Of a DNA stretch of 64,000 bases, positions 26,742 through 37,515 are shown piece by piece. The notes beneath the pieces are model-generated. The model did not search any database. It was not told the origin of the DNA and worked only from the letters and a program-made list of their open reading frames with translations. The stretch comes from RPQJ01 sp963726665 (lineage in GTDB: Bacteria > Pseudomonadota > Gammaproteobacteria > Steroidobacterales > Steroidobacteraceae). The DNA is taken from contig CAVSDW010000019.1 of assembly GCA_963726665.1 (NCBI GenBank), positions 186,001 through 250,000 on the forward strand, written 5' to 3'. How positions within the stretch are numbered: the first letter of the stretch is position 1; each line of letters opens with the position of its first letter. The translations under genes were made by a program, and so were the position numbers.

Positions 26742-27184
26742 GAGGACTGCTTTCCCTTCGAGTCCGACTTCACGAGCGGCAGGTTCTCGCCGCGCCAGGC
26801 CGCGAGGCCGCCGCGGAGATTCACGACCTTGGTGAATCCCTGCGCCTTCAGCAGGCGGGCCGCGGCGGAGGAGCGCATGCCGCTCTCGCAGCAGGCGATG
26901 ACCACCTTCTCGCGATATTTCTTCAGCGTCTCGGCGCTGGCGGCGATCTCCTCCTGGGGGACGTGCCGGGCGTCGATCACGTGGCCGGAATCGAATTCCG
27001 CCTTCGACCGGACGTCGAGCAGGAGCGCGCCCTGGTTCAGCAGGCGCACCGCGTCCAGCGGTCCCACCGCCTCGCCGGCGTTCCGGGCCCGGCTGAACTC
27101 GTAGATCAGCACCGCCGCGGCGAGCGCGGCCGTTCCCCCGACGAGGAACGGGTGGCGGGCAACGTATTCGAGGAGTTTGTCCAT
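26738..27184 (-). CDS. Membrane-anchored rhodanese-domain protein (YibN-like)
   Basis: 148 residues. One N-terminal membrane helix (residues 13-29, LVGGTAALAAAVLIYEF), then a single rhodanese domain with LLLDVRSKAEFDSGHVIDARHVP and the active-site loop CCESGMRSSAAA, where the second Cys is the catalytic position. The protein could transfer sulfane sulfur at the membrane; the E. coli homologue YibN is linked to the Sec region only by position and membrane association. It is the first gene of the operon, read into grxC, and diverges from envC across 85 bases holding both promoters. Confidence 0.9.
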   Translation of the reverse strand: MDKLLEYVARHPFLVGGTAALAAAVLIYEFSRARNAGEAVGPLDAVRLLNQGALLLDVRSKAEFDSGHVIDARHVPQEEIAASAETLKKYREKVVIACCESGMRSSAAARLLKAQGFTKVVNLRGGLAAWRGENLPLVKSDSKGKQSS

Positions 27185-27269
27185 GGGCCCGGCGGGTAAA
27201 AAGGGTCGCGGATTATAGCAGCCCCGCTAGACTTGCCGGCTTGACCCCGCCTGGAAGCCCCATCGAGGC

Positions 27270-28481
27270 ATGTTCGACCCGCCCATCCTGACCTTCGTGC
27301 GCACACGGCGCCGGCTGCGGCCGCCGGGGCCGGGACCCGCGCTGCTGCTGGCGCTCGCCCTGGGCGTGGGCGCACCGTCCGTCGCCGAGGCCGCGAAACA
27401 GCCGACCCCGGCACAGAAGGAGGCGGAGCTCCGTCGCGTCAATTCACGCATCGAGAAGGTGCGCAAAGAGGTCGCCGAGGACGTCGCGAAACGGGACCGG
27501 CTGAGCGCGCAACTGCGCGAGGCGGAACTCGGGGTACAGAAGGCCCGGCGGACGCTCGATGACCTTCGTGCCCAGCGACTGGCGACCGAAGCGAGGCTGC
27601 GGGAACTCGAGCAGGAGGAGTCCCGGCTCGAGGCTGAACTTGCCGCCGAGCGCGGGGCCCTGACCGGCGAACTGCGGGCCGCCTACGTCAACGGCCGCGA
27701 GGAGGAGCTGAAGCTGCTGCTGAACCAGGAGGATCCTGCGACTTTCGGCCGCATGCTGAGGTACTACGGCTACTTCGGACGGGCGCGCGCCGAGAGGATC
27801 GCAGGCATCCGCGACAAGCTCGAGCACCTTGCCCTGGTGCGGGAGAAGATCGCCGGGGAGCGCGAGCGACTGGCCGCGCTCGAGGCGGACCAGCAGCGGC
27901 AGGTGGGGGCGCTGCGCTCGGCTCAGCAAAGCAGGACCAAGGCAGTCGCGGCCATCGAGGGCGAGATCAAGTCGCAGCGCGGCGCGTTGCAGCGCCTCCA
28001 GTCACAGGCGCAGGCGCTCGAGAAACTGATCGCGGACCTCCAGAAGGCCATGCAGGACGTGCCTGTTGCGAAGCAGGCCCCGTTCGAACCGCTGCGCGGC
28101 AAGCTGCCCTGGCCGGTGCAGCATGGTCGCGTGCTCGCGCGCTTCGGCCAGCCCCGGGCCGGGGGCTCGATGCGCTGGCAGGGCATGCTCATCGGCACGG
28201 ATCGCGGCGCCCGTGTGCGCGCGCCTTTCGCCGGCCGGGTCGTCTACGCCGACTGGTTGCCCGGCATGGGTCTCATGGTCGTCCTGGATCACGGCGGGGG
28301 CTACCTCAGCCTGTACGGCCACAACGAGGAAATCTTCCGCAAGGTCGGAGATGCGGTCCCGGCGGGCGAGGTGATCGGAGCGGTGGGGGACACCGGCGGC
28401 CACAACGAGCCCGCGCTCTATTTCGAGGTGCGTCGAGGCCGTCAGCCCGTGGACCCGGAGAACTGGCTGCAGAAGCGCTGA
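27270..28481 (+). CDS. envC: EnvC-like murein hydrolase activator (degenerate LytM/M23 domain)
   Basis: 403 residues. Signal sequence about residues 20-41, ending AEAA. A long coiled coil spans roughly residues 45-260, rich in Arg, Glu and Ala. The C-terminal M23/LytM domain (residues 285-400) has RWQGMLIGTDRGARVRAPFAGRVV where catalytic M23 enzymes have the first metal-binding His, and SLYGHN in place of HxH. As in E. coli EnvC it therefore appears inactive and would activate amidases AmiA/AmiB at the division site. Divergent from the yibN-like gene, and an S41 protease gene follows. Confidence 0.88.
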   Translation: MFDPPILTFVRTRRRLRPPGPGPALLLALALGVGAPSVAEAAKQPTPAQKEAELRRVNSRIEKVRKEVAEDVAKRDRLSAQLREAELGVQKARRTLDDLRAQRLATEARLRELEQEESRLEAELAAERGALTGELRAAYVNGREEELKLLLNQEDPATFGRMLRYYGYFGRARAERIAGIRDKLEHLALVREKIAGERERLAALEADQQRQVGALRSAQQSRTKAVAAIEGEIKSQRGALQRLQSQAQALEKLIADLQKAMQDVPVAKQAPFEPLRGKLPWPVQHGRVLARFGQPRAGGSMRWQGMLIGTDRGARVRAPFAGRVVYADWLPGMGLMVVLDHGGGYLSLYGHNEEIFRKVGDAVPAGEVIGAVGDTGGHNEPALYFEVRRGRQPVDPENWLQKR

Positions 28482-28629
28482 AACCCCGAAGGCCGGGCCC
28501 CGGTCGATGGACCGCACCGGGGGGAATGTGAACCACGCCACCCTGCGGGCACGGCCGTGTCGCCTGCCGCGTGATCGCGGGATCGGCCGCAGCTACACTG
28601 CCGGCTCCTGCCACCACCGCCCAGCCAGA

Positions 28630-29877
28630 TTGAACCGACGCATCCACACCCTTTTCGCTGTCCTGGCCGGCGCCGCCCTCGGCGCTGGCTTCATGTACGT
28701 TCGCAATGCAGCCACTGAACGTCACGCGGTCGTCCCCTCGAAGCCGGCGCTCGCGCGTCCCGAGCACCCGCTGCTCGACGAGGTCGCCGAGCACGTGCGC
28801 CGCGAATACGTGGACCCGGTCAGCCGTGGGCAGCTCGAGGAGGCCGCCGTCGAGGGCATGGTTGCAAGCCTCGACCCGCACTCCGAGTTCCTGGACGCGG
28901 CGGCCTACGACGAGATGCGCGTGAGCACCGCCGGCACCTACTCCGGGGTCGGCATCGAGGTCACCGCGGAGGAAGACGGCGGACGCATCGTGGTCGTGGC
29001 GCCGATCGAGGGCTCGCCCGCGGATCGAGCCGGGGTGCGCGCCGGCGACGCGCTGCTCGAGGTCGACGGGAAGCCAGTCGCGCCCGGCAGCCTCGACCAG
29101 ACCATCGCACGAATGCGCGGGCTCGCGGGCTCGCGCGTGAGCATCGTGATCGGCCGCAAGGGCGAGCCCGAGCCGCTGCGTTTCGAACTCGAGCGTTCCG
29201 AAGTCCACGTGCGCACGGTCCGCGCCGAGCGATTGCCCGGTGGCTACGGTTACGTGCGCGTGAGTCACTTCAGCGATTCGACGCCGGGCGACTTCGACGG
29301 CGCGATCGTGGAACTGCAGGCCGCCGCGGGCGCCTCGCCGCTGCGGGGACTGGTGCTCGACCTGCGCGACAATCCCGGCGGGGTGCTGGAGTCCGCCGTG
29401 AGCGTCGCCGACAGCTTTCTCGATTCGGGAATGATCGTGCGCGCGGACGGGCGCACGCCCGATGCGCGGTTCGAGATGGACGCCACGCCTGGCGACCTGC
29501 TGCACGGCGCGCCGATCGTCGTGCTGGTGGACGGAGGCTCCGCGTCCGGCGCCGAAATCGTGGCCGGAGCGCTGCGCGACCATGGCCGGGCGACACTCAT
29601 GGGTGAGCGCACCTACGGCAAGGGTTCAGTGCAGACCGTCATGCCATTGCGCGACGGCGAGGCGCTGAAGCTCACGACCTCGCGTTACTTCACGCCGTCG
29701 GGCCGCTCCATCCAGGAACGCGGACTCGAGCCTGACGTGCGTGTCGCCGCGACGCCGGACCAGGCGCACCGCGACTACGGGCGTGATGCAGGAACCGATC
29801 CCGAGGTGCGCTCGGCGCTGCAGTACCTTCGGGACCGCAGCCTCGGCACCCACGTCGCGCTCGCGGCGAAACGCTGA
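28630..29877 (+). CDS. S41-family C-terminal processing protease
   Basis: About 415 residues from TTG 28630; the start is uncertain, because no Shine-Dalgarno sequence is clear and the frame is open to 28507. The TTG start puts an N-terminal signal/anchor (IHTLFAVLAGAALGAGFMYV) at the right place. PDZ domain around residues 95-180 (YSGVGIEVTAEEDGGRIVVVAP). Protease core with RGLVLDLRDNPGG, the nucleophile Ser in VDGGSASGAEI and the general-base Lys in ERTYGKGSVQTV. Periplasmic. Often follows envC in gammaproteobacteria; it may trim cell-wall enzymes. The symbol ctpA is commonly used for such genes but is not certain here. Confidence 0.88.
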   Translation: MNRRIHTLFAVLAGAALGAGFMYVRNAATERHAVVPSKPALARPEHPLLDEVAEHVRREYVDPVSRGQLEEAAVEGMVASLDPHSEFLDAAAYDEMRVSTAGTYSGVGIEVTAEEDGGRIVVVAPIEGSPADRAGVRAGDALLEVDGKPVAPGSLDQTIARMRGLAGSRVSIVIGRKGEPEPLRFELERSEVHVRTVRAERLPGGYGYVRVSHFSDSTPGDFDGAIVELQAAAGASPLRGLVLDLRDNPGGVLESAVSVADSFLDSGMIVRADGRTPDARFEMDATPGDLLHGAPIVVLVDGGSASGAEIVAGALRDHGRATLMGERTYGKGSVQTVMPLRDGEALKLTTSRYFTPSGRSIQERGLEPDVRVAATPDQAHRDYGRDAGTDPEVRSALQYLRDRSLGTHVALAAKR

Positions 29878-29885
29878 CCACTCGA

Positions 29886-30449
29886 GTGACTCCGCCCGTG
29901 CCGCGCGTGCTGGTGCCGCTGGCGGAAGGCTTCGAGGAAATCGAGGCGGTCACGGTCGTCGACCTGCTGCGCCGCGCCGGCATCGAGGTTCGCACGGCAT
30001 CGCTCGCCGGGGCGCGGGTCACGGGTTCGCACGGAATCGCCGTCGAGGCCGACATCGCGATCGATGACGCGAATGTTGCCGACTACGACATGATCGTGCT
30101 GCCCGGCGGCATGCCGGGCGCGGAGCACCTGAAGCAGGACCCGCGCGTGATCGCGCTCCTGCGCCGGTTCGCAGGCGAAGGGCGCTACACGGCCGCGATC
30201 TGCGCGGCCCCAGGCGTGCTCGCGCACGCGGGGCTGCTCGACGGTCGTCGGGCCACGAGTTTTCCGGGATTCCTCGGGCCTGGATCGGCGCCCGGCATCG
30301 GTCTCAGCGACGAGCCCGTCGTCGTGGACGGAAAGGTCGTCACCTCGCGCGGACCAGGCACGGCGATCGACTTCAGCCTCGCGCTGATCGAGCTGCTCTC
30401 CGGAAGGGCGGCCGCGGACGCAGTCGGCGGCCGGCTGCAGCGACCGTAG
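29886..30449 (+). CDS. DJ-1/YajL-family protein
   Basis: 187 residues from GTG 29886, eight bases after the protease stop. It has the DJ-1 signature: E18 in EGFEEIEA and the reactive C106 in YTAAICAAPGVLA, exactly the spacing of human DJ-1 and YajL. Also PGGMPGAEHL near 73-82 and VTSRGPGTAIDF near the end. Members protect thiols and show glyoxalase/deglycase-like activity that is debated. Probably co-transcribed with envC and the protease. Confidence 0.9.
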   Translation: MTPPVPRVLVPLAEGFEEIEAVTVVDLLRRAGIEVRTASLAGARVTGSHGIAVEADIAIDDANVADYDMIVLPGGMPGAEHLKQDPRVIALLRRFAGEGRYTAAICAAPGVLAHAGLLDGRRATSFPGFLGPGSAPGIGLSDEPVVVDGKVVTSRGPGTAIDFSLALIELLSGRAAADAVGGRLQRP

Positions 30450-30498
30450 TCACGGCACGATTCGTGAGACGCCGGGAGGATTCCTCCCGGTCATTCTT

Positions 30499-30530
30499 AC
30501 TATCCGCTATCCGCTGCTCACTATCCGCTA
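30499..30530. repeat. CCGCT-type short repeat, copy 2
   Basis: The sequence contains ATCCGCT three times; the last copy runs into the stop codon of the minus-strand MAPEG gene. It aligns with 53559-53589 at about 27 of 31 positions. Confidence 0.5.
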
Positions 30531-30911
30531 GATGAGCGTCCGTCCCGCGCCGATCAGCGCGCCGATCAGCAGTACCAGCACCGGAAACATGCTCATGCCG
30601 AAGCCCTTGCCGCGTCCTGCGGGGTCGGCGATGTAGTCGCGGAAGTAGACGATGCGTCCGACGAGGTAGATCGCGCCGAGCCCGGCGGCCCAGCGAGGGT
30701 CCACGTACGTGCCGAAGAGCCAGATCGACGGGACGAACACGGTGAGCACTTCCATCGTGTTGTAGTGCACGCGGAAGTAGCGGTCGAAGACCTCGTGGCC
30801 GCTGATGGCCGGCGCCTTCACGCCGTAGAGGCCGCGCGCGCGGCCGACGAGCATGCCGAAGGCCACGAATTCCATGAGCGCGAGCACGATGACGATTGCG
30901 ACGAGTTCCAT
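30528..30911 (-). CDS. MAPEG-family membrane protein
   Basis: 127 residues with four membrane helices. The MAPEG signature R-Y-x-R-V-H-Y-N-T-M-E (here RYFRVHYNTMEV) is near residues 44-55. Eukaryotic members (microsomal glutathione transferase, leukotriene C4 synthase) conjugate glutathione; the role of bacterial ones is mostly unknown. GGGAGG precedes the ATG. It diverges from the holin-family gene across about 100 bases. Confidence 0.85.
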   Translation of the reverse strand: MELVAIVIVLALMEFVAFGMLVGRARGLYGVKAPAISGHEVFDRYFRVHYNTMEVLTVFVPSIWLFGTYVDPRWAAGLGAIYLVGRIVYFRDYIADPAGRGKGFGMSMFPVLVLLIGALIGAGRTLI

Positions 30912-31013
30912 GCTTCCCTCCCCGGGATGTCTGATTGGTGTGCCGCGGAGATTCCATTACCATGCGCGCAACGTCAACGGCCATGTGCCGTTCCACCGCC
31001 AGGAGAAGTTCAA

Positions 31014-31388
31014 ATGGTCGGATTCCTGCTGCGTGCCGCGATTACGGCGCTGGGCCTGTGGGTCGCGAGCGAGATTTTCACGGGCCTGCAGTTCGAGTCG
31101 CCGGCGAAGCTCATCGTGGCCGCCGTCCTGCTCGGCATCGTGAACGCCTTCGTCCGCCCGCTGGCATTCATCCTGACCCTGCCGCTGACGGTGCTGAGCC
31201 TCGGGTTCTTCCTCCTGGTGCTGAACGCCGCGATGGTGGGACTGGTCGCGTGGATCGTCCCGGGCTTCGAGATCTCCGGCTTCTGGACCGCGGTCGGCGC
31301 CGCACTGATCGTGAGTCTCGTGTCCTGGGCGGCCTCGAGCGCCATCGGCTCGAACGGCAAGGTCGAGGTTTTCACCGCGCGGAAGTAG
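31014..31388 (+). CDS. Phage holin family/DUF360 membrane protein
   Basis: 124 residues from ATG 31014, with AGGAG seven bases upstream. Four membrane helices separated by tight turns, with the family segment VAAVLLGIVNAFVRPLAFILTLPLTVLSLGFF (residues about 36-67). PF04020 members are named for a phage holin family but most are chromosomal membrane proteins of unknown role; no phage gene is near. The C-terminus is a short polar tail. Confidence 0.85.
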   Translation: MVGFLLRAAITALGLWVASEIFTGLQFESPAKLIVAAVLLGIVNAFVRPLAFILTLPLTVLSLGFFLLVLNAAMVGLVAWIVPGFEISGFWTAVGAALIVSLVSWAASSAIGSNGKVEVFTARK

Positions 31389-31447
31389 CGCCCTGCCGGC
31401 GGCGCCCGGATGCTGCGGATCCCTGGGGCGAGGGGGTCGCCTGACGG

Positions 31448-32140
31448 CTACTTGATCAGCCCGTCCTTGCGCAACCGCGCCGCCATCGGCTCCGTGACCG
31501 AGGACATGCTCCTTTCGCGAAAGTCGCTGGACTGCGCCGTCGTATCCAGCGTGTAGACCACCGTCGGGCCCTTGGTCGCGTAGACCTTGGTCGTGACGTG
31601 CGCGTCGCCCTTGAGCGTCGTGACCGGGGGCGTCGAAACGAAGTCGCCGTATATGACCGGTACGCCGTAGACGCCGTAGTAGCCGGTCGCGAACCCCGCA
31701 TCGGTCGCTTTGTAGTTCGCGGTGCCGCGCGTGTCCCGGCCTCCGCCTTCCTCCGCGTCCCACGCCCGGGCGACGAGACTGGTTGCAACAACGGCGTCGG
31801 CCTTGAGCCATTCCACCGCGCCCTTGATGCTCTCGACCGTGAGCGGATCGAGCTCCTTCTCGGTCAGCGCGTCGCAGGTCGAGACCGCCTTGGTCGTGGC
31901 GCCGTTCAGTTTCGCGGCCAGGAAGCGTTCCCACCGGCATCGCGCCTTGACGTCCGGCGTGATGCCGACGACCAGGATCCGCGTGAACGGCTGGCCGTGG
32001 GGCACGCCGTCCTGCCACGAGCCCGTGACCTTGACCTTTTCGGCGGCGTAGCCGGGAGACCACGCCGTGCCGATGAGCAGGAGCATCGGTACCACGAGTG
32101 CGCGGATCACGTGGGGGTGACGACGGGTCAGTGTGTGCAA
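31448..32140 (-). CDS. Conserved exported protein of unknown function
   Basis: 230 residues. The start is TTG 32140, with AGGAG seven bases upstream; no in-frame ATG fits. An N-terminal signal sequence ends near YAAEK (residue 34). The mature part has VPHGQPFTRILVVGITPD, a CDALTEKELDPLTV stretch after a Cys at residue 88, and a LVARAWD segment. It loosely resembles lipoprotein-like DUF4136-type proteins that bind at the envelope, but I do not recognise a family. It is isolated between two gene starts, so expression is probably its own. Confidence 0.65.
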   Translation of the reverse strand: MHTLTRRHPHVIRALVVPMLLLIGTAWSPGYAAEKVKVTGSWQDGVPHGQPFTRILVVGITPDVKARCRWERFLAAKLNGATTKAVSTCDALTEKELDPLTVESIKGAVEWLKADAVVATSLVARAWDAEEGGGRDTRGTANYKATDAGFATGYYGVYGVPVIYGDFVSTPPVTTLKGDAHVTTKVYATKGPTVVYTLDTTAQSSDFRERSMSSVTEPMAARLRKDGLIK

Positions 32141-32281
32141 TGCATGCTCCTGTCAGCAGGTGTATCGCGGGCGCTCGAGGTACCCGCTTTCGGCAGGACG
32201 GCCGAGGAACCGGCCGACAGCATACACCGCGTCCGGCGTACCCACCCGGATCGCGCGGCCGCCGCGCCCGCAGTGATCGCG

Positions 32282-33178
32282 CTACTTTCCCAGCGTCACC
32301 AGCGCGACGCCGACGAGCACCACGAGCATGCCGGCGAGCTGCATGGGCTCGAGCGACTCGCCGAGCACGGCCCAGCCGAGCACGGCCGCGATCGCCGGAT
32401 TCACGTAGGCGAACGTGCCGACGCGATCCGCAGGCGAGTGCCTGAGGAGCCAGATGTACGCCGTGTAGGCGAGCGCGGAGCCCAGCACCGCGAGGTAGGC
32501 CATCGCCGCGAGGCCGCCGGCCTCCCAGCGCCACTCGGGGATTTCCCCGGTTGCGGCCCCCGTGAGCAGCAGCCACGTCCCGCCGAGAAGCATCATCACG
32601 GCATTGAACGCGACCGGTCCGACCGGCAACGCGGCGTTGCGATAGAGCACGGTGCCGATGGCCCACGACAGGCTGCCGATCAGCACCAGCGACTGCCAGC
32701 CGAAGTGCCCCGACAGGGTCGTGCTGCGCGGCCAGACGAGGAGCGCCACGCCGGCGAGGCCGAGCAGCAGGCCGAGGTTGCCGCGCAGCGTCAGCTTGTG
32801 GCCCTTCGGTCCCAGCGCGCCGAGCCATGCGATCCACAGCGCGGAACCTGCGGAGAGCAGCGCGCCTTCGTTCGATGGCAGGTGCTTGAGCGCGATGGTG
32901 GTGATGCCGCTGCTGCAGGCGATCATGAGCATCGAGAACGCGAACAGGTGGCGCCACTCGCGGCCGGTGCGCGGGAAACGCTCGCGCAGCAGCGCGGCGA
33001 CCGTCGCGAGCAGTGCCCCGGCAAGCAGGAAGCGCCCGCCCGCGAAGAGCATCGGCGGCAGCGAGCGTACGCCGAGGCGGACCACGAGGAACGTGGACCC
33101 CCAGACGAGGTAGATCGTCGCGTAGGCGGCGAGGATCCTGGGCCTGAGTCCCGCGTCCCCGCCTGCCGGCGTGTTCAC
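32282..33178 (-). CDS. EamA-family (DMT superfamily) transporter
   Basis: 298 residues from GTG 33178, which overlaps the stop of the OPT gene by four bases (GTGA). Ten membrane helices as two EamA repeats; each begins with a characteristic segment (VWGSTFLVVRLGVRSLPPM and SLSWAIGTVLYRNAALPVGP). Similar to YedA-type exporters of amino acids or small metabolites. The close coupling with the OPT transporter gene suggests co-transcription, but the substrate cannot be assigned. Confidence 0.88.
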   Translation of the reverse strand: MNTPAGGDAGLRPRILAAYATIYLVWGSTFLVVRLGVRSLPPMLFAGGRFLLAGALLATVAALLRERFPRTGREWRHLFAFSMLMIACSSGITTIALKHLPSNEGALLSAGSALWIAWLGALGPKGHKLTLRGNLGLLLGLAGVALLVWPRSTTLSGHFGWQSLVLIGSLSWAIGTVLYRNAALPVGPVAFNAVMMLLGGTWLLLTGAATGEIPEWRWEAGGLAAMAYLAVLGSALAYTAYIWLLRHSPADRVGTFAYVNPAIAAVLGWAVLGESLEPMQLAGMLVVLVGVALVTLGK

Positions 33179-35093
33179 GCGCGGCGCGTTCCCGTCCGGT
33201 ACAGCCACAGCGCCAGCCAGCCGACCACGACGAGCCCCAGCCAGCCGCCGAACTGGAGGCCCGCGGGCAGCGCGAGCACGTCGGCGCGGCCGGACATTAC
33301 GATCGGGATGGCGATGACGATGCCCATGAGCGCCTCGCCGGTGATGAGCCCGGCCGCGAACAGCATGCCGTTGCGTCCAGCGCGCTCGGCCGCCTCCGGG
33401 CCGCCGAGCTTCCGCTCGACGAGGTGCGCGATGAGGCCGCCGAGGAAGATCGGCACGGACAGGTCGAGCGGCAGGTAGATTCCGACCGCGACCGCGAGCA
33501 CCGGCGCGCGGAACGTCGAGCCGCGTTTCTTGAGCCACAGGTCCCAGGCGATCACGGCGGCGCCGATCACGCCGCCGATCTGGATCATGCCCCAGGGCAG
33601 GTGTCCGCCGAACATGCCCTTCGCAACCGATGCCATGAGCGTCGCCTGGGGCGCGATGAGCGGGTTCGGGTGTGCGGCGGAAGGCACGCCGATGCCATAG
33701 GCCTTGAGCAGCAGGTTCAGCACCGGCGCCATGACGAGCGCGCTCGAGGCGGCGCCGATGGCGAGCATGACCTGCTGTTTCCACGGCGTGGCGCCCACGA
33801 TGTGGCCGCACTTGAGATCCTGGAGGTTGTCGCCGCCGATGCAGGCCGCGCAGCACACCACCGCGCCGATCATGATCGCGGCCACCGGCCCGAGCGGCGC
33901 GCCGCGCCCCATGAGCAGCAGCAGCACCAGCGAGGCGAAGAGAATGGTGCAGATCGTGATGCCCGACACCGGGTTGTTCGACGATCCGACGAGGCCGGCC
34001 ATGTACGCCGAGACCGAGCAGAAGAGGAACCCGGCGACGATCATGATGATCGTCATGGGCAGGCTCACGCGCGATGTCGTGAACGATGCTCTGGTAGAGC
34101 GCGAAAAGCGGCAGCGTGAAGAGCAGCGTGCCGATCAGGATCGCCTTCATCGGCAGGTCCTGTTCCGTGTGCGCGACCACCGCGCCCGCGCCGGCACGCG
34201 CCGCGGCGAGCCCGCTCTTGATCCCCGACAGCAGCGACTCGCGGATCGAGATGAGCGCCCACACACCGCCGACCAGCATCGCGCCGACGCCGAGGTAGCG
34301 GATCTGGGCCGACCAGATCGCGCCGGCCGCGTCCTCCGCGCCCGCTCCGACGAGGCTCTGCGGCGAGCTCCGGATTGCCGTCGAGGAAGAACGCGCTGTA
34401 GATCGGGATCGCGACGTTCCAGGAAATCATGCCGCCGATGAGCACCAGCACGCCCACGTTGAGGCCGACGATGTAGCCGACGCCGAGCAGCGCCGGGGAA
34501 AGGTTGGTGCCGTAGTAGGCGATGCCCTTTCCGACCCAGCCGCCGGCGGCCGCCGCGTCGGGAAAGAGCCGGAGCCCGCTCGCGGCCGCAAGCTTCGCGA
34601 ACCCGCCGCCCAGCGCCGACAGGCCGAGGATCTTCACGCCCTGCGCCGGGTTCTCGCCGGTCTTGAGCACTTCGGCCGCCGCCTTGCCCTCGGGAAAGGC
34701 GAGGCCCTGGTCCACGATGAGCGCGCGCCTGAGCGGCACGGAGAAGAACACGCCGAGGATGCCGCCGAGCCCCGCGATCGCGAGCACCCACATGTACTGG
34801 AAGTCGACCCAGTGCCCGAGGATCACGAGCGCAGGAATCGTGAAGATCACGCCCGAGGCGATCGAAGAGCCCGCCGAAGCGCCGGTCTGCACGATGTTGT
34901 TCTCGAGGATCCCGCCGCCTCCGAGCAGCCTCAGCACCGCCATCGAGACGACCGCGGCCGGGATCGCGGAGGCGATGGTCATGCCGGCGAACAGCCCCAG
35001 GTACGTGTTGGCTGCGGCGAGGATCATCGCGAGCACGATCGAGAGCGTGATGGCTCGGAACGTGAGCTGCGGTGCGACGGCGGTCTGGTTCAT
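33175..35093 (-). CDS. OPT-family oligopeptide transporter, broken by two frameshifts
   Basis: A gene of about 635 codons read in three frames. N-terminal part to about 34362: FRAITLSIVLAMILAAANTYLGL, FPEGKAAAEVLKTGE and TNLSPALLGVGYIVGLN, all OPT signatures. Middle part (34362 to 34069) carries AQIRYLGVGAMLVGGVWAL and LFTLPLFALYQSIV. The last part from 34068 carries SLPMTIIMIVAGFLF, GGDNLQDLKCGHIVGATPWKQQ and LWLYRTGTRRA. Each break can be cured by removing one base. OPT members carry oligopeptides or metal-peptide chelates; the prokaryotic branch is poorly characterised. EamA overlaps its end, and a POT peptide transporter lies just upstream. Confidence 0.82.
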
Positions 35094-35186
35094 GGAATCT
35101 CCCTGAAGCGTTCGATCAGCGCGTTACCAGCCGCACTTCCGGATTTTCTTCTGCTCAACGAGCCACTCGCCAGGCGGCGCGATGGG

Positions 35187-36557
<1,371 letters not shown>

Positions 36558-36641
36558 GCGTTTTTACTTCTGTTTCAAGTGTTTGCGCGACAGCGCGCGA
36601 GGGCGGCAGTCTCCGCGAAATTGCGGTGCAAGAGCAAGGGA

Positions 36642-36720
36642 GGGGACATTCTCCTTTTCGTCGGTTCGGTGACACCGTTGGTCCAGGCTTCGCCAGTCCG
36701 CCGAAAAGGGGAATGTCCCC
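36642..36720. repeat. Inverted-repeat element, copy D
   Basis: Arms of 19 bases, GGGGACATTCTCCTTTTCG and CGAAAAGGGGAATGTCCCC, with one mismatch, enclosing 41 bases. It lies between tatC's 3' end and the POT gene's start, both minus strand, where it can terminate the tat operon. Confidence 0.85.
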
Positions 36721-36735
36721 TGCCTGCGCGTGCGC

Positions 36736-37515
36736 CTATTTCTGGCCCTGCGCGGCCTCGTGCTGGGCCTTGTCCGCCGTGCGCTGGCGGATCAGGTAGC
36801 GCGCGAACAGGATCCCGATCTCGTAGAGGATGTACATCGGGACCGCCATGAAGCACTGCGACACGGCGTCCGGCGGGGTCAGGATGGCCGCGACGATGAA
36901 GATGCCGAGCAGCACGTAGCCACGCTGCTTCTTCAGGGCCTCGACCTTCACGACCCCGGTCGCCGCCAGCAGCACGACGGCCACCGGCACCTCGAATGCG
37001 ATGCCGAAGGCGAAGAAGAGCAGCAGCACGAAGTCGAGGTAGCTCGAGATGTCGGTCATCATCCGCACGCCCGTCGGGGCGGTGGACGTGAGGAAGGTGA
37101 ACATCAGCGGGAAGACGACGAAGTACGCGAACGCGACGCCGACGTAGAACAGCACGACGCTCGAAAGCAGCAGCGGCATGGCGAAGCGGCGCTCGTGACG
37201 GTAGAGCCCGGGCGCAACGAACGCCCACAGCTGGTAGAGGACGTAGGGCATCGCCACGAACAGCGCCGCGATCATCGAGAGCTTGAGTGGCGCCATGAAC
37301 GGGGCCACGACGCTGGTCGCGATGAGCGAGGTCCCTTCGGGCAGCTTCTCGATGAGCGGCTGCGCGACGAGCGTGAACAGCTGGTTCGAATAGAAGACGA
37401 GCGGCAGGAAGGCGATGCAGACCGCGAGCGTCGCCCGGAGCAGCCGGTCCCGCAGCTCGAGGAGGTGCGAGATCAGCGTGCCTTCAGCCAGTGGCTCAGG
37501 CGGGCTTTGGCTCAT
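36736..37515 (-). CDS. tatC: Twin-arginine translocase subunit TatC
   Basis: 259 residues from ATG 37515. Six membrane helices; conserved segments include SHLLELRDRLLRATLAV (residues 16-32), VAPFMAPLKLSMIAALFVAMPYVLYQLWAFVAPGLYRHER in the second third, and LTPPDAVSQCFMAVPMYILYEIGI near the end. TatC recognises the twin-arginine signal. Its start overlaps tatB by four bases (ATGA). A longer upstream frame is an unrelated extension through tatB. Confidence 0.97.
   Translation of the reverse strand: MSQSPPEPLAEGTLISHLLELRDRLLRATLAVCIAFLPLVFYSNQLFTLVAQPLIEKLPEGTSLIATSVVAPFMAPLKLSMIAALFVAMPYVLYQLWAFVAPGLYRHERRFAMPLLLSSVVLFYVGVAFAYFVVFPLMFTFLTSTAPTGVRMMTDISSYLDFVLLLFFAFGIAFEVPVAVVLLAATGVVKVEALKKQRGYVLLGIFIVAAILTPPDAVSQCFMAVPMYILYEIGILFARYLIRQRTADKAQHEAAQGQK

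Noticed and set aside
31014..31388. Prophage remnant suggested by the holin-family name
   Set aside because: PF04020 proteins are usually chromosomal. No integrase, terminase, capsid or lysis gene is near.
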